Source: Gammaproteobacteria bacterium
GTDB lineage: Bacteria > Pseudomonadota > Gammaproteobacteria > Steroidobacterales > Steroidobacteraceae
DNA: 64,000 nt
Direction of reading: 5' to 3'
Assembly (NCBI GenBank): GCA_025357915.1
Contig: JANYLH010000008.1
Span: 26,475 to 90,474 of the forward strand
Position 1 is the stretch's first letter, and each line of letters opens with the position of its first letter. The notes below the pieces were generated by a model. It worked only from the letters and a program-made list of their open reading frames with translations, was not told the origin of the DNA and did no database searches. Positions 36,310-45,690 of this stretch are shown in pieces. The translations under genes were made by a program, and so were the position numbers.

Positions 36310-37578
36310 ATGTACCGTTGCACCTCCCGCGCTTTGCTGCCCCTGATCGCGACCATCGCGGTGCTCTGTGCGCCTGCCGCTCTGGCCGGTGCCTACCTGC
36401 GCAGTGCCACGCTCGAGACGGCTTCCGGAGGCACCATCCTGGTCCTCGGCCTGTCCGCGCCACTCCAGCCCCGGCTGTTCTCGCTCGATGGGCCGCGCCG
36501 CATCGTGATCGATCTGCCCAACACGCAGCGCAGCAAGGGATTGAACCTGCCCGCACCGGGCGGTTCGATCAGCGCGCTGCGGGGTGCCGAGCGCCCGCAC
36601 GGCACCTACCGACTGGTGCTGGAACTGGGCGACGCGCTGGCAGCGGCACCGCGTCTGCGCAGCCTCGCCACGGCGGCCGGCTATCGCCTGCAGATCTCCC
36701 TCGGTGGCTTGCCGCGAACCGCCGCATCGCCGGTGGTGGCAGCGTCCGCCGCGGCGCCCCGGGAGGCGCCGCCCCGGGAGGCGGCGCCGGTCGTGCGCAC
36801 GGTGCAGCCCGCACACAGCCCGGGAAAGTCCGGCCGCGACATCGTGGTCGCGGTCGACGCGGGCCACGGCGGCGAGGATCCGGGCGCCTCCGGGCCGGCG
36901 GGCACGCGCGAGAAGGACGTCACGCTGGCCATCGCGCGTGCACTCGCCGCAAGGCTCAATGAACATGAGGGCATCCGCGCGGTGCTGACGCGCGACTCCG
37001 ACCGCCTGATCGACCTGCGCGAGCGCTTCGAGCGCGCACGCAACGCGCACGCCGACCTGTTCGTGTCCATCCACGCCGATTCGGTGCGCAACCGTGAGAT
37101 TGCCGGCGCCTCCGTCTATACGCTTTCCTATCACGGCGCCTCGAGCGAGGCGGCGCGCCAGCTTGCCGATCGCGAGAACGCTACCGTCGGCACGGTCTCG
37201 CTCGCCGGTGTCAATCCGGCGCTCGCTTCGGTGCTGCTCGATGCCGCGCAGTCGCAGATCATGGGCCTCAGTGTCGAGGCTGCGGACGAAGTGCTGGGCG
37301 CGCTCGACGGCGTGGGCGCAGTGCGCAAGAAAGTCGTGCAGCACGCCGGCTTCATGGTGCTCAAGTCCCCGGACGTGCCCTCGATGCTGGTCGAGACCGC
37401 CTACATCTCGAACCCGGCCGAGGAACGCAACCTGCGCAGCAGCGCCTACCAGGCGCGGCTCGCGCGGGCGATCGAGTCGGGCGTCATCGCCTATTTCCAG
37501 CGCCATCCGCCCGACGGCACGCACTACGCCAACGCCCGTCACGCCGGCGGTACTGAACAGGACGACTCCGGCGTGTAG
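36310..37578 (+). CDS. amiC: N-acetylmuramoyl-L-alanine amidase with AMIN domain
   Basis: 422 residues from ATG 36310. Cleaves stem peptides from septal peptidoglycan during cell separation. Seen: signal peptide (MYRCTSRALLPLIATIAVLC, cut after ALA), AMIN domain (about 28-125) that targets the septum, a Pro/Ala linker, then Amidase_3 with zinc ligands in VAVDAGHGGEDPG, FVSIHADS and the catalytic Glu in LVETAYISNP. No C-terminal LysM, so AmiC-like rather than AmiB-like. EnvC/NlpD-type activation is expected from the family. mutL follows 32 bp later. Confidence 0.95.
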   Translation: MYRCTSRALLPLIATIAVLCAPAALAGAYLRSATLETASGGTILVLGLSAPLQPRLFSLDGPRRIVIDLPNTQRSKGLNLPAPGGSISALRGAERPHGTYRLVLELGDALAAAPRLRSLATAAGYRLQISLGGLPRTAASPVVAASAAAPREAPPREAAPVVRTVQPAHSPGKSGRDIVVAVDAGHGGEDPGASGPAGTREKDVTLAIARALAARLNEHEGIRAVLTRDSDRLIDLRERFERARNAHADLFVSIHADSVRNREIAGASVYTLSYHGASSEAARQLADRENATVGTVSLAGVNPALASVLLDAAQSQIMGLSVEAADEVLGALDGVGAVRKKVVQHAGFMVLKSPDVPSMLVETAYISNPAEERNLRSSAYQARLARAIESGVIAYFQRHPPDGTHYANARHAGGTEQDDSGV

Positions 37579-37610
37579 ACTGCGCGGCCTGTAATGCCCC
37601 GGCGCCACGC

Positions 37611-39353
37611 ATGCCGATCCGTCTCCTGTCCGCCACCCTGATCGACCAGATCGCCGCCGGCGAGGTGATCGAGCGCCCGGCTTCCGTGGTCAAGGAGCTG
37701 ATCGAGAACGCGCTCGACGCCGGCGCGCGCCGTATCGACATCGATATCGAGCAGGGCGGCCTTGGCCTGGTGCGGGTACGCGACGATGGCCTGGGTATCG
37801 CCGCGACAGAACTGCCGCTGGCGGTGCAGCGACACGCGACCAGCAAGATCGCGACGCTCGAAGACCTCGAGTCGGTGGCGAGCCTCGGGTTCCGGGGCGA
37901 GGCCTTGCCCTCGATCGGCTCGGTGGCGCGCTTGCGTGTTTGCAGCCGCACCGCCGCTGCAGAGGCGGCCACTGAACTGCGGGTCGAAGGTGGCGTGGCC
38001 ACGCCGCCGCAACCGGCGGCGCACCCGAGCGGCACCACTATCGAAGTGCGTGAGCTGTTCTTCAACGTGCCCGCGCGCCGCAAGTTCGTGCGCACCGAGG
38101 CCACCGAATTTGGCCACATTGCCCGCACCATCGAACGCCTGGCGCTCGCGGCCCCGGCGGTCGCTTTTCGCGTGCGGCACAACGGCCGCCAGACGCTCGA
38201 TCTGGCCGCTGCGGAGGACGCCACGGGGCGCGCTGAGCGCGTGGCGCGCGTGCTGGGCGCGGAATTCCTGGCGCGCTCGCTCCCCGTGGCGCAGGAAGGT
38301 GCGCTGCAGCTGCGCGGGTGGCTGGGCCTGCCGACCGCGGCGCGCGCCAATAGCGACGGACAATTCTGGTACGTCAACGGCCGTCCGGTGCGCGACCGGC
38401 TGCTGGGCAATGCCGCGCGCCTGGGCTACCGCGACGTCCTCTATCACGGTCGCCACCCGGCCTACGTGCTCGACCTGCGGCTCGACCCGCGGCTCGTGGA
38501 CGTGAATGCACACCCGGCGAAACTCGAGGTGCGCTTTCGTGACAGCCGCGCCGTGCACGACTTCGTGTTTCGCGCCATCGAGCGCACGCTGGCTGCGAAC
38601 GTGGCCGGCACCGGCCCACCGGCCGCGGCGCTGGCCCCGGCGCCGCAGGCGCAGCGGCTCGACTTTGGCACGCCGCAGGCGGCGCCCGACTGGTCACGCG
38701 GCGCATTCGCCGCGGCCGCGGCCCTGCAGGTGCGCGAACCCGGCGCTGGCGGTGGCGGCGGCGACGAGCGGCCGCTGGGCACGCCGCTCGCGCAGCTGCA
38801 CGGCCTGTTCGTGCTCGCCCAAAACCGCAGCGGCCTGGTGCTGGTCGACATGCACGCCGCGCACGAGCGTGTGCTCTACGAGACTTTCAAGGCCCAGCAC
38901 GCCGCGGGCGGCGAGCCGGCCGCGCAGCGGCTCCTCGAGCCGATCGCGGTGGCCGCGGCGGAGCACGAGATCGACACGCTCCTGGCCGCTGGCGCGGACT
39001 TCGCGCGGCTCGGCTTCGAACTCGAGCGGCTGGCGCCCGGGCAACTTGCGGTGCGGGCGGTGCCCGCCATGCTGGCGACGGCCGACGTGACCGCGCTCCT
39101 GCGCGAAGTGCTGCACGACCTGGCGGAGGATCGCGGATCGCACCATCTCGACGGCGCAGCGCACCGGGTGCTCGGCACGCTCGCCTGTCGCAGCGCCATC
39201 CACGCGCACCGGCGCCTCACGCTGCCGGAAATGGACGCGCTCCTGCGGCAGATGGAAACCACCGAGCGCTCCGGCCAGTGCAACCACGGGCGCCCGACCT
39301 GGACCGAGCTGTCGCTCCCGGACCTCGATCGCCTGTTCCTGCGCGGCCGATGA
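37611..39353 (+). CDS. mutL: DNA mismatch repair protein MutL
   Basis: 580 residues. Couples MutS recognition to strand incision. Seen: GHKL ATPase motifs ENALDAGA, RDDGLGI and SLGFRGEALPSIGSV; linker rich in Pro/Ala (about 330-385); C-terminal dimerisation domain with VDMHAAHERVLYE and the end motif QCNHGRPTW. DMHAAHERVLYE corresponds to the endonuclease motif DQHA(X)2E(X)4E with Gln changed to Met, suggesting a nicking, MutH-independent MutL. ATGA overlap with miaA. Confidence 0.97.
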   Translation: MPIRLLSATLIDQIAAGEVIERPASVVKELIENALDAGARRIDIDIEQGGLGLVRVRDDGLGIAATELPLAVQRHATSKIATLEDLESVASLGFRGEALPSIGSVARLRVCSRTAAAEAATELRVEGGVATPPQPAAHPSGTTIEVRELFFNVPARRKFVRTEATEFGHIARTIERLALAAPAVAFRVRHNGRQTLDLAAAEDATGRAERVARVLGAEFLARSLPVAQEGALQLRGWLGLPTAARANSDGQFWYVNGRPVRDRLLGNAARLGYRDVLYHGRHPAYVLDLRLDPRLVDVNAHPAKLEVRFRDSRAVHDFVFRAIERTLAANVAGTGPPAAALAPAPQAQRLDFGTPQAAPDWSRGAFAAAAALQVREPGAGGGGGDERPLGTPLAQLHGLFVLAQNRSGLVLVDMHAAHERVLYETFKAQHAAGGEPAAQRLLEPIAVAAAEHEIDTLLAAGADFARLGFELERLAPGQLAVRAVPAMLATADVTALLREVLHDLAEDRGSHHLDGAAHRVLGTLACRSAIHAHRRLTLPEMDALLRQMETTERSGQCNHGRPTWTELSLPDLDRLFLRGR

Positions 39354-40312
39354 GTGCGCCGCTGGCGCTGGTGCTCACCGGCCCCACCGGGAGCGGCAAG
39401 AGCCAGTGGGCCGAGCGCCTGGCGCAGGAGCTGCCGGTCGAAATCATCAGCGTCGACTCCGCGCAGGTGTACCGCGGCATGGACATCGGCACGGCCAAGC
39501 CGACGGCTGCGGCGCGCGCGCGCGTCCGTCACCATCTGCTGGATATACGCGATCCGCTCGAGCGCTACTCGGCGGGCGAATTCGTGCGCGATGCGCGCAC
39601 GGCCATGGCGCAGGTCCACGCGCGCGGCCGGTTGCCGCTGCTGGTCGGCGGTACGCAGCTGTACCTGCGTGCGCTCCTGCGGGGCATGGCCGTGCTCCCC
39701 GAGGCCTCGCCGGCCATGCGCGCCGCCCTCGAGGCCGAGGCCGCAGTGCGGGGCTGGCCCGCCCTGCACGCCGAACTGACGCAGGTGGACGCGCGGGCCG
39801 CCGCCAGGATCCACCCCAACGACCCGCAGCGCATCCAGCGCGCCCTCGAAGTCTACCGGCTCAGCGGGCAACCGATTTCCGCCTGGCAGGCGGCGACGCC
39901 GCCGCCGGAGGAGGGCGTGCGCTGGCTGCGCTTCGCGCTCATTCCCGGCGACCGTCAGGCGCTCGCGCTGGGCCTGCGGGGCCGGTTCGAGGCGATGCTC
40001 GCAGCCGGCCTGCTGGGCGAGGTGACGGCGCTGTACCGGCGCGGCGACCTGCACGCGGAACTGCCGGCAATCCGCTCGGTCGGTTACCGGCAATTGTGGG
40101 CGCATTGCGCGGGCGAGATCGGGCTCCAGGAAGCCACCGAGCAGGCGGTCGCCGCCACCCGGCAGCTGGCCAAGCGCCAGCTGACCTGGCTGCGCGGGGA
40201 AGGCGCCTATGAGGTGCTCGATCCCGGGGCGGAGGCCGGTTTTGCGCGCCTGGTGTCGGCAATCCGCGCCGCCGGATTCGTGGCCGGCCGGCCCCCCCGG
40301 ATGCTAGAATAA
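39350..40312 (+). CDS. miaA: tRNA dimethylallyltransferase
   Basis: 320 residues from ATG 39350 (overlap with mutL). Adds the dimethylallyl group to A37 of UNN-reading tRNAs. Seen: P-loop LTGPTGSGKSQWA (about 9-21), VEIISVDSAQVYRGMDIGTAKP, YSAGEFVRDA, VGGTQLYLRALL and the anticodon-binding EGVRWLRFALIP to AIRSVGYRQLW part. miaA-hfq is a conserved gammaproteobacterial pair. Confidence 0.98.
   Translation: MSAPLALVLTGPTGSGKSQWAERLAQELPVEIISVDSAQVYRGMDIGTAKPTAAARARVRHHLLDIRDPLERYSAGEFVRDARTAMAQVHARGRLPLLVGGTQLYLRALLRGMAVLPEASPAMRAALEAEAAVRGWPALHAELTQVDARAAARIHPNDPQRIQRALEVYRLSGQPISAWQAATPPPEEGVRWLRFALIPGDRQALALGLRGRFEAMLAAGLLGEVTALYRRGDLHAELPAIRSVGYRQLWAHCAGEIGLQEATEQAVAATRQLAKRQLTWLRGEGAYEVLDPGAEAGFARLVSAIRAAGFVAGRPPRMLE
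40305..40310 (+). promoter_or_regulatory. Candidate -10 box for hfq
   Basis: TAGAAT in the sequence that ends miaA, 69 bp before the hfq ATG. No clear -35 at 16-18 bp. hfq is often served by promoters inside or at the end of miaA; readthrough is equally possible. Confidence 0.25.
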
Positions 40313-40379
40313 TTCTCAGTCCCAAGCTGACAGGCCCGCGGGACTTCTGACGGCAGCTGAAAAATAAGGAGAACAGCCC

Positions 40380-40625
40380 ATGGCCAAAGGCCAATCGCTC
40401 CAGGATCCGTTTCTGAACGCCCTGCGCAAGGAGCACATTCCGGTGTCGATCTACCTGGTCAACGGCATCAAGCTGCAGGGTCAGATCGATTCCTTCGACC
40501 AGTTCGTGGTGCTGCTCAAGAATACCGTCAGCCAGATGGTCTACAAGCACGCGATATCCACCGTGGTTCCCGCCCGCGCTGTGCAGCTGCCCAGTGGCGA
40601 CGGCACGGAGGTCCCAGTCGAGTAA
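40380..40625 (+). CDS. hfq: RNA chaperone Hfq
   Basis: 81 residues, preceded by a strong ribosome site AAGGAGA (40366-40372). Hexameric Sm-like protein pairing small RNAs with mRNAs. Seen: [21 protein letters not shown] (Gln8-type RNA rim), Sm1 [20 protein letters not shown] and Sm2 [12 protein letters not shown]. Short C-terminal tail ([10 protein letters not shown]). Fits the miaA-hfq-hflX order. Confidence 0.99.
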   Translation: MAKGQSLQDPFLNALRKEHIPVSIYLVNGIKLQGQIDSFDQFVVLLKNTVSQMVYKHAISTVVPARAVQLPSGDGTEVPVE

Positions 40626-40646
40626 TGCGCCTGCGCCGTATGCGGA

Positions 40647-42017
40647 ATGTTTGAGCGCCCGCGCAGCGGGGAGCGCGCCGTGCTGGTGCGCTTAGGGGTA
40701 GGAGCACCCCTGCGCCCCGAAGACCTCGAGGAGTTCCAGCAGCTGGCGCGTTCGGCCGGGGCCACGCCCGTGGCCACGGTGACCGGCCGGCGCGAGCGGC
40801 CTGATCCGCGCTACTTCGTCGGCAGCGGCAAGGCGGAGGAGATCGGCGCCGTCGCGGCGGCCGAGTCTGCCGACGTGATCCTCATCGACCACCCGCTCTC
40901 GCCCAGCCAGGAACGCAATCTCGAGAAGCTCACGGGCCGGCGGGTACTCGACCGGAGCGGGCTGATCCTCGACATCTTCGCGCAGCGCGCGCGCAGTTTC
41001 GAGGGCAAGCTCCAGGTCGAGCTCGCGCAGCTCAAGCATCTGTCGACCCGCCTGGTGCGCGGCTGGACCCACCTCGAGCGCCAGAAGGGCGGCATCGGCC
41101 TGCGCGGCCCGGGCGAGACGCAGCTCGAGACCGATCGGCGGCTGCTGGCGACGCGCGTGAAGTCGCTGACGCGCAAGCTGGCGCGGCTGCGCCAGCAGCG
41201 CGATACCGGACGCAGTGCGCGCGCCGGGATTCCGGTGCCCGGCGTCGCGCTGGTGGGCTACACCAATGCCGGCAAGTCGACCTTGTTCCGTGCGCTCACC
41301 GGCGCGGACGCCTTTATCGCCGACCAGTTGTTCGCGACGCTCGATCCGACGGTGCGCAAGCTCGTGCTCCCGGGCGGCGCCGGCATTGTCGTGGCCGACA
41401 CCGTGGGTTTCATCCGCGAGTTGCCGCACGAGCTGGTGGCGGCTTTTCAATCGACGCTCCAGGAAGCGCGCAGCGCCCACCTCCTGCTGCACGTGATCGA
41501 CGCGGCCGACGCGCGCCGTGACGAATACACGGGGCAGGTCAATGCCGTGCTCACCGAGATCGGCGCCGGCGAACTGCCCCAGCTGCTGGTGTACAACAAG
41601 ATCGACCGGATCGAGCTCGAGCCGCGCATCGAGCGCGACGCGGACGGCGAAGTGAGCCAGGTGTGGATCAGCGCGGCGCAGGGCCGCGGGCTCGAGTTGC
41701 TCAAGGAGGCGATCACCGAGCGACTGCGGTTGGGCGCGCTGCGCGCCTGGCTGCGCATCCCGCCCGGGGCTGGCGCCTTGCGGGCGCGCCTGTTCGCGCG
41801 CGGCGCGGTGCGCGAGGAACGCAGCGAGGAAGACGGCGCCATGCGCCTGCTTGTCGAGCTGCCGCCGGCGCAACTGTCCGAGCTGGAACGTGATCCTCTG
41901 GTGGCGCTGACGCGCCTGCCCGGCGCGCCTTGTGCGCCCGCACCGCCCTACCTAGAATCTGCCGGCTCGGCGGCGCCGGTTACGCGCAACCGGGCGAACC
42001 CGGCAATTCCCCACTAA
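40647..42017 (+). CDS. hflX: GTPase HflX
   Basis: 456 residues. Ribosome-associated GTPase that splits stalled ribosomes. Seen: N-terminal HflX domain with DPRYFVGSGKAEEI and HPLSPSQERNLE, coiled linker ERQKGGIGLRGPGETQLETD, G1 VGYTNAGKSTLFR (about 207-219), G2/G3 TLDPT and DTVGFI, G4 NKID. Odd: a C-terminal tail of ~60 residues ending in Pro/Ala-rich sequence beyond the G domain. 22 bp after hfq, 13 bp before hflK. Confidence 0.96.
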   Translation: MFERPRSGERAVLVRLGVGAPLRPEDLEEFQQLARSAGATPVATVTGRRERPDPRYFVGSGKAEEIGAVAAAESADVILIDHPLSPSQERNLEKLTGRRVLDRSGLILDIFAQRARSFEGKLQVELAQLKHLSTRLVRGWTHLERQKGGIGLRGPGETQLETDRRLLATRVKSLTRKLARLRQQRDTGRSARAGIPVPGVALVGYTNAGKSTLFRALTGADAFIADQLFATLDPTVRKLVLPGGAGIVVADTVGFIRELPHELVAAFQSTLQEARSAHLLLHVIDAADARRDEYTGQVNAVLTEIGAGELPQLLVYNKIDRIELEPRIERDADGEVSQVWISAAQGRGLELLKEAITERLRLGALRAWLRIPPGAGALRARLFARGAVREERSEEDGAMRLLVELPPAQLSELERDPLVALTRLPGAPCAPAPPYLESAGSAAPVTRNRANPAIPH

Positions 42018-42030
42018 CGGCTTACCGATC

Positions 42031-43185
42031 ATGGCCTGGAATCAACCCGCGAACGATCAGGGCGCCAAACCGCGGCGCGGCGGCGCGCGCGGCAGCGCCG
42101 GCGGCGGCCGGCTGCGTCGCTGGCGCCAGCGCTGGAAGGCCACGCCGCGCTCGCGCGGGCCGTTCTACGCAGCGGCTGCAGGCCTGGTGGCGGGCCTGTG
42201 GCTCGCCAGCGGGTTCTATCAGCTCGGGGACGGCGAACGCGGCGTGCTGCAGCGCTTCGGCGCCTACGCCGGGGAACGTGCGGGCGGCGTCGGCTGGCAT
42301 CTGCCCTGGCCGATCGAGACGCTCACGGCCGTTGACCTGGGACGGCTCAACAGCGCCGACTTCCAGTCGCGCATGCTGACGGGAGACGCGATGCTGGTGA
42401 ACGTCACGGGCAGCATCCAGTACCAGTACACCGACGCGCGTGCCGCGCTGTTCGCGGTCCGGGATCCCGACGCCTCAGTGCGCGAGCTGGGCGAAGCGCT
42501 CACGCGGGAAGTCGTGGCGCAGCGTTCGATCGCCGAACTGATGAGCGCGGCCACGCGCGATCCACTGGCGGCCTCGCTGCGTCCGGCCATCCAGAAATTG
42601 CTCGACGCCATGGGCGCGGGGCTGCGCGTGCAGGCCGTCACGCTGCCGGACGTGCAGGTGCCGGAGCCGGTGCTCGGCGCGCAACGCGACCTGGTGCAGG
42701 CGGGCGTTGAGCGCGAACGCGCGGCACACGAAGCGCAAGGCTACGCCGCCGAGCTGATCCCGGCCGCGCAGGGCCTGGCGCAGAAGCAGCGGCTGGATGC
42801 GGAAGCCTACAAGCTGCAGGCCATCGGCGTCGCCGAAGGCGACGCCGCGCGCTTCGAGCCGATCGCCGCGGCCTATGCGCGCGCGCCCCAGGTGACGCGC
42901 GACCGGCTGTACATCGAGACCATGGAGACGATTCTCGCGCGTTCGCGCAAGATCATCATCGACGGCAAGGGCAGCGGCAACATGCTGGTGCTGCCGCTCG
43001 ACAAGCTGGGCGATGCCGGCGCGCTCAAGGCGGCCGGCGTAGTGGGCGTGGCCAATGTCGCCACCGGCACCGCCGCCCCGGCCGCGCCCGCGGCAAGCGC
43101 GCCGGCGAGCGCCGCTGCGGCGGCCGATGCCACCAATCCTGACGCCCGCGATGATCGGAGTCGTGAGCGTGGAGGGCGCCAGTGA
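42031..43185 (+). CDS. hflK: HflK, FtsH-modulating SPFH protein
   Basis: 384 residues. With HflC it forms the large periplasmic cage around FtsH. Seen: basic, Gly-rich cytosolic N-terminus (1-45), one membrane helix (about 47-65), SPFH/band-7 domain starting VLQRFGAYAGE, with LGEALTREVVAQRS and the conserved AEAYKLQAIGVAEGDA helix; Ala/Pro-rich C-terminal tail. GTGA overlap with hflC. Confidence 0.95.
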   Translation: MAWNQPANDQGAKPRRGGARGSAGGGRLRRWRQRWKATPRSRGPFYAAAAGLVAGLWLASGFYQLGDGERGVLQRFGAYAGERAGGVGWHLPWPIETLTAVDLGRLNSADFQSRMLTGDAMLVNVTGSIQYQYTDARAALFAVRDPDASVRELGEALTREVVAQRSIAELMSAATRDPLAASLRPAIQKLLDAMGAGLRVQAVTLPDVQVPEPVLGAQRDLVQAGVERERAAHEAQGYAAELIPAAQGLAQKQRLDAEAYKLQAIGVAEGDAARFEPIAAAYARAPQVTRDRLYIETMETILARSRKIIIDGKGSGNMLVLPLDKLGDAGALKAAGVVGVANVATGTAAPAAPAASAPASAAAAADATNPDARDDRSRERGGRQ

Positions 43186-44048
43186 ACGAACGGATGCTGG
43201 CGCCGCTCGCTGCGGCCGTGGCGGTGGTGGTGCTGTTGTGCCTCAGCCTGTTCACGGTGGGCGAGAGCGAGTTCGCGGTACGCACGCGTTTCGGCGCGGT
43301 ACAGGATGGCAACTACGCCCCGGGCCTGCACTGGTGCTGGCCCTTCGAGCGCATCGAGCGCGTCGAGCGGCGCGTGCTGGGCCAGCGCATGCAGGGCGAG
43401 CCGCTGCTCGCCAGTGGGCAGCAGGGCCTCAGTGTCGACATCGACCTGAACTGGCGCGTGCGCGACCCCGGCGCGTTCCTGCGATCCGGGGCGGGAGGCG
43501 AGCAGGGCGTGGCCGTGCGGCTCGCCGAGGCTGTCCGCGGCGAACTCAAGGGCGTCTATGCGCAGGCGCCGCTGGCACAGCTCATCGCCGCCCCGCGCGG
43601 CGGAGTGTCCGGTGATGTCATGGCCCGGCTCGGGCCGGTCGCTGGCAGGCTTGGGGTCGAACTGCTGGACGTGCGCGTGAAGCGCGTTGATCCGGCCGAC
43701 GATGCGGCCAGTGCGATCTACGGCCGCATGCAGTCGGCCTATGCGGCGCAGGCCCGGCAGGTACGCGCCGAGAGTGCCGCCGAGGGCAATCGCTTGCGCG
43801 CCGAAGCGGAGCGCAACCGCGCCGAGATCCAGGCCGCGGCCAACCGCGACGCGCAGCGGTTGCGCGGCGAGGGTGATGCGCAGGCGGCGGCGATCTACGC
43901 GCGCGCCTTCGGGGTCAATCCGGAGTTCGCCGCTTTCTACCGCACGCTGCAGGCCTACCGCACCGCGCTCGGCCGCGAAGGCGACATCCTGGTCATCGAA
44001 CCGGACGGTGATTTCTACCGCTTCCTGCGCAACCCCGCGCGGCACTGA
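43182..44048 (+). CDS. hflC: HflC, FtsH-modulating SPFH protein
   Basis: 288 residues from GTG 43182. Seen: N-terminal membrane helix (about 7-26), VGESEFAVRTRFG opening of the SPFH domain, GLSVDIDLNWRVRDP, ELLDVRVKRVDPAD and long AEAERNRAEIQAAANRDAQ helix, then YRTLQAYRTALG and the end EPDGDFYRFL typical of HflC. Partner of HflK in regulating FtsH access to membrane substrates. Confidence 0.96.
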   Translation: MNERMLAPLAAAVAVVVLLCLSLFTVGESEFAVRTRFGAVQDGNYAPGLHWCWPFERIERVERRVLGQRMQGEPLLASGQQGLSVDIDLNWRVRDPGAFLRSGAGGEQGVAVRLAEAVRGELKGVYAQAPLAQLIAAPRGGVSGDVMARLGPVAGRLGVELLDVRVKRVDPADDAASAIYGRMQSAYAAQARQVRAESAAEGNRLRAEAERNRAEIQAAANRDAQRLRGEGDAQAAAIYARAFGVNPEFAAFYRTLQAYRTALGREGDILVIEPDGDFYRFLRNPARH

Positions 44049-45551
<1,503 letters not shown>

Positions 45552-45690
45552 CCGGCCTGGCGAGCGGACCTGCGTCGGGTTTTGGCTGCCGGCGGCGCCC
45601 AATCCCCTGTCGTTCCTCAAGATCTTCCCTGCCGGAGCGATAAGCAGGGCAGGAGCCACAGCCGCGGACCAGAATTCCGCCGGAATCGCC

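Noticed and set aside
45552-45690. Possible c-di-GMP riboswitch before the GGDEF-EAL gene
   Set aside because: Only a CCTGCC/GGCAGG 6-bp repeat is visible; no conserved GEMM core was recognised.
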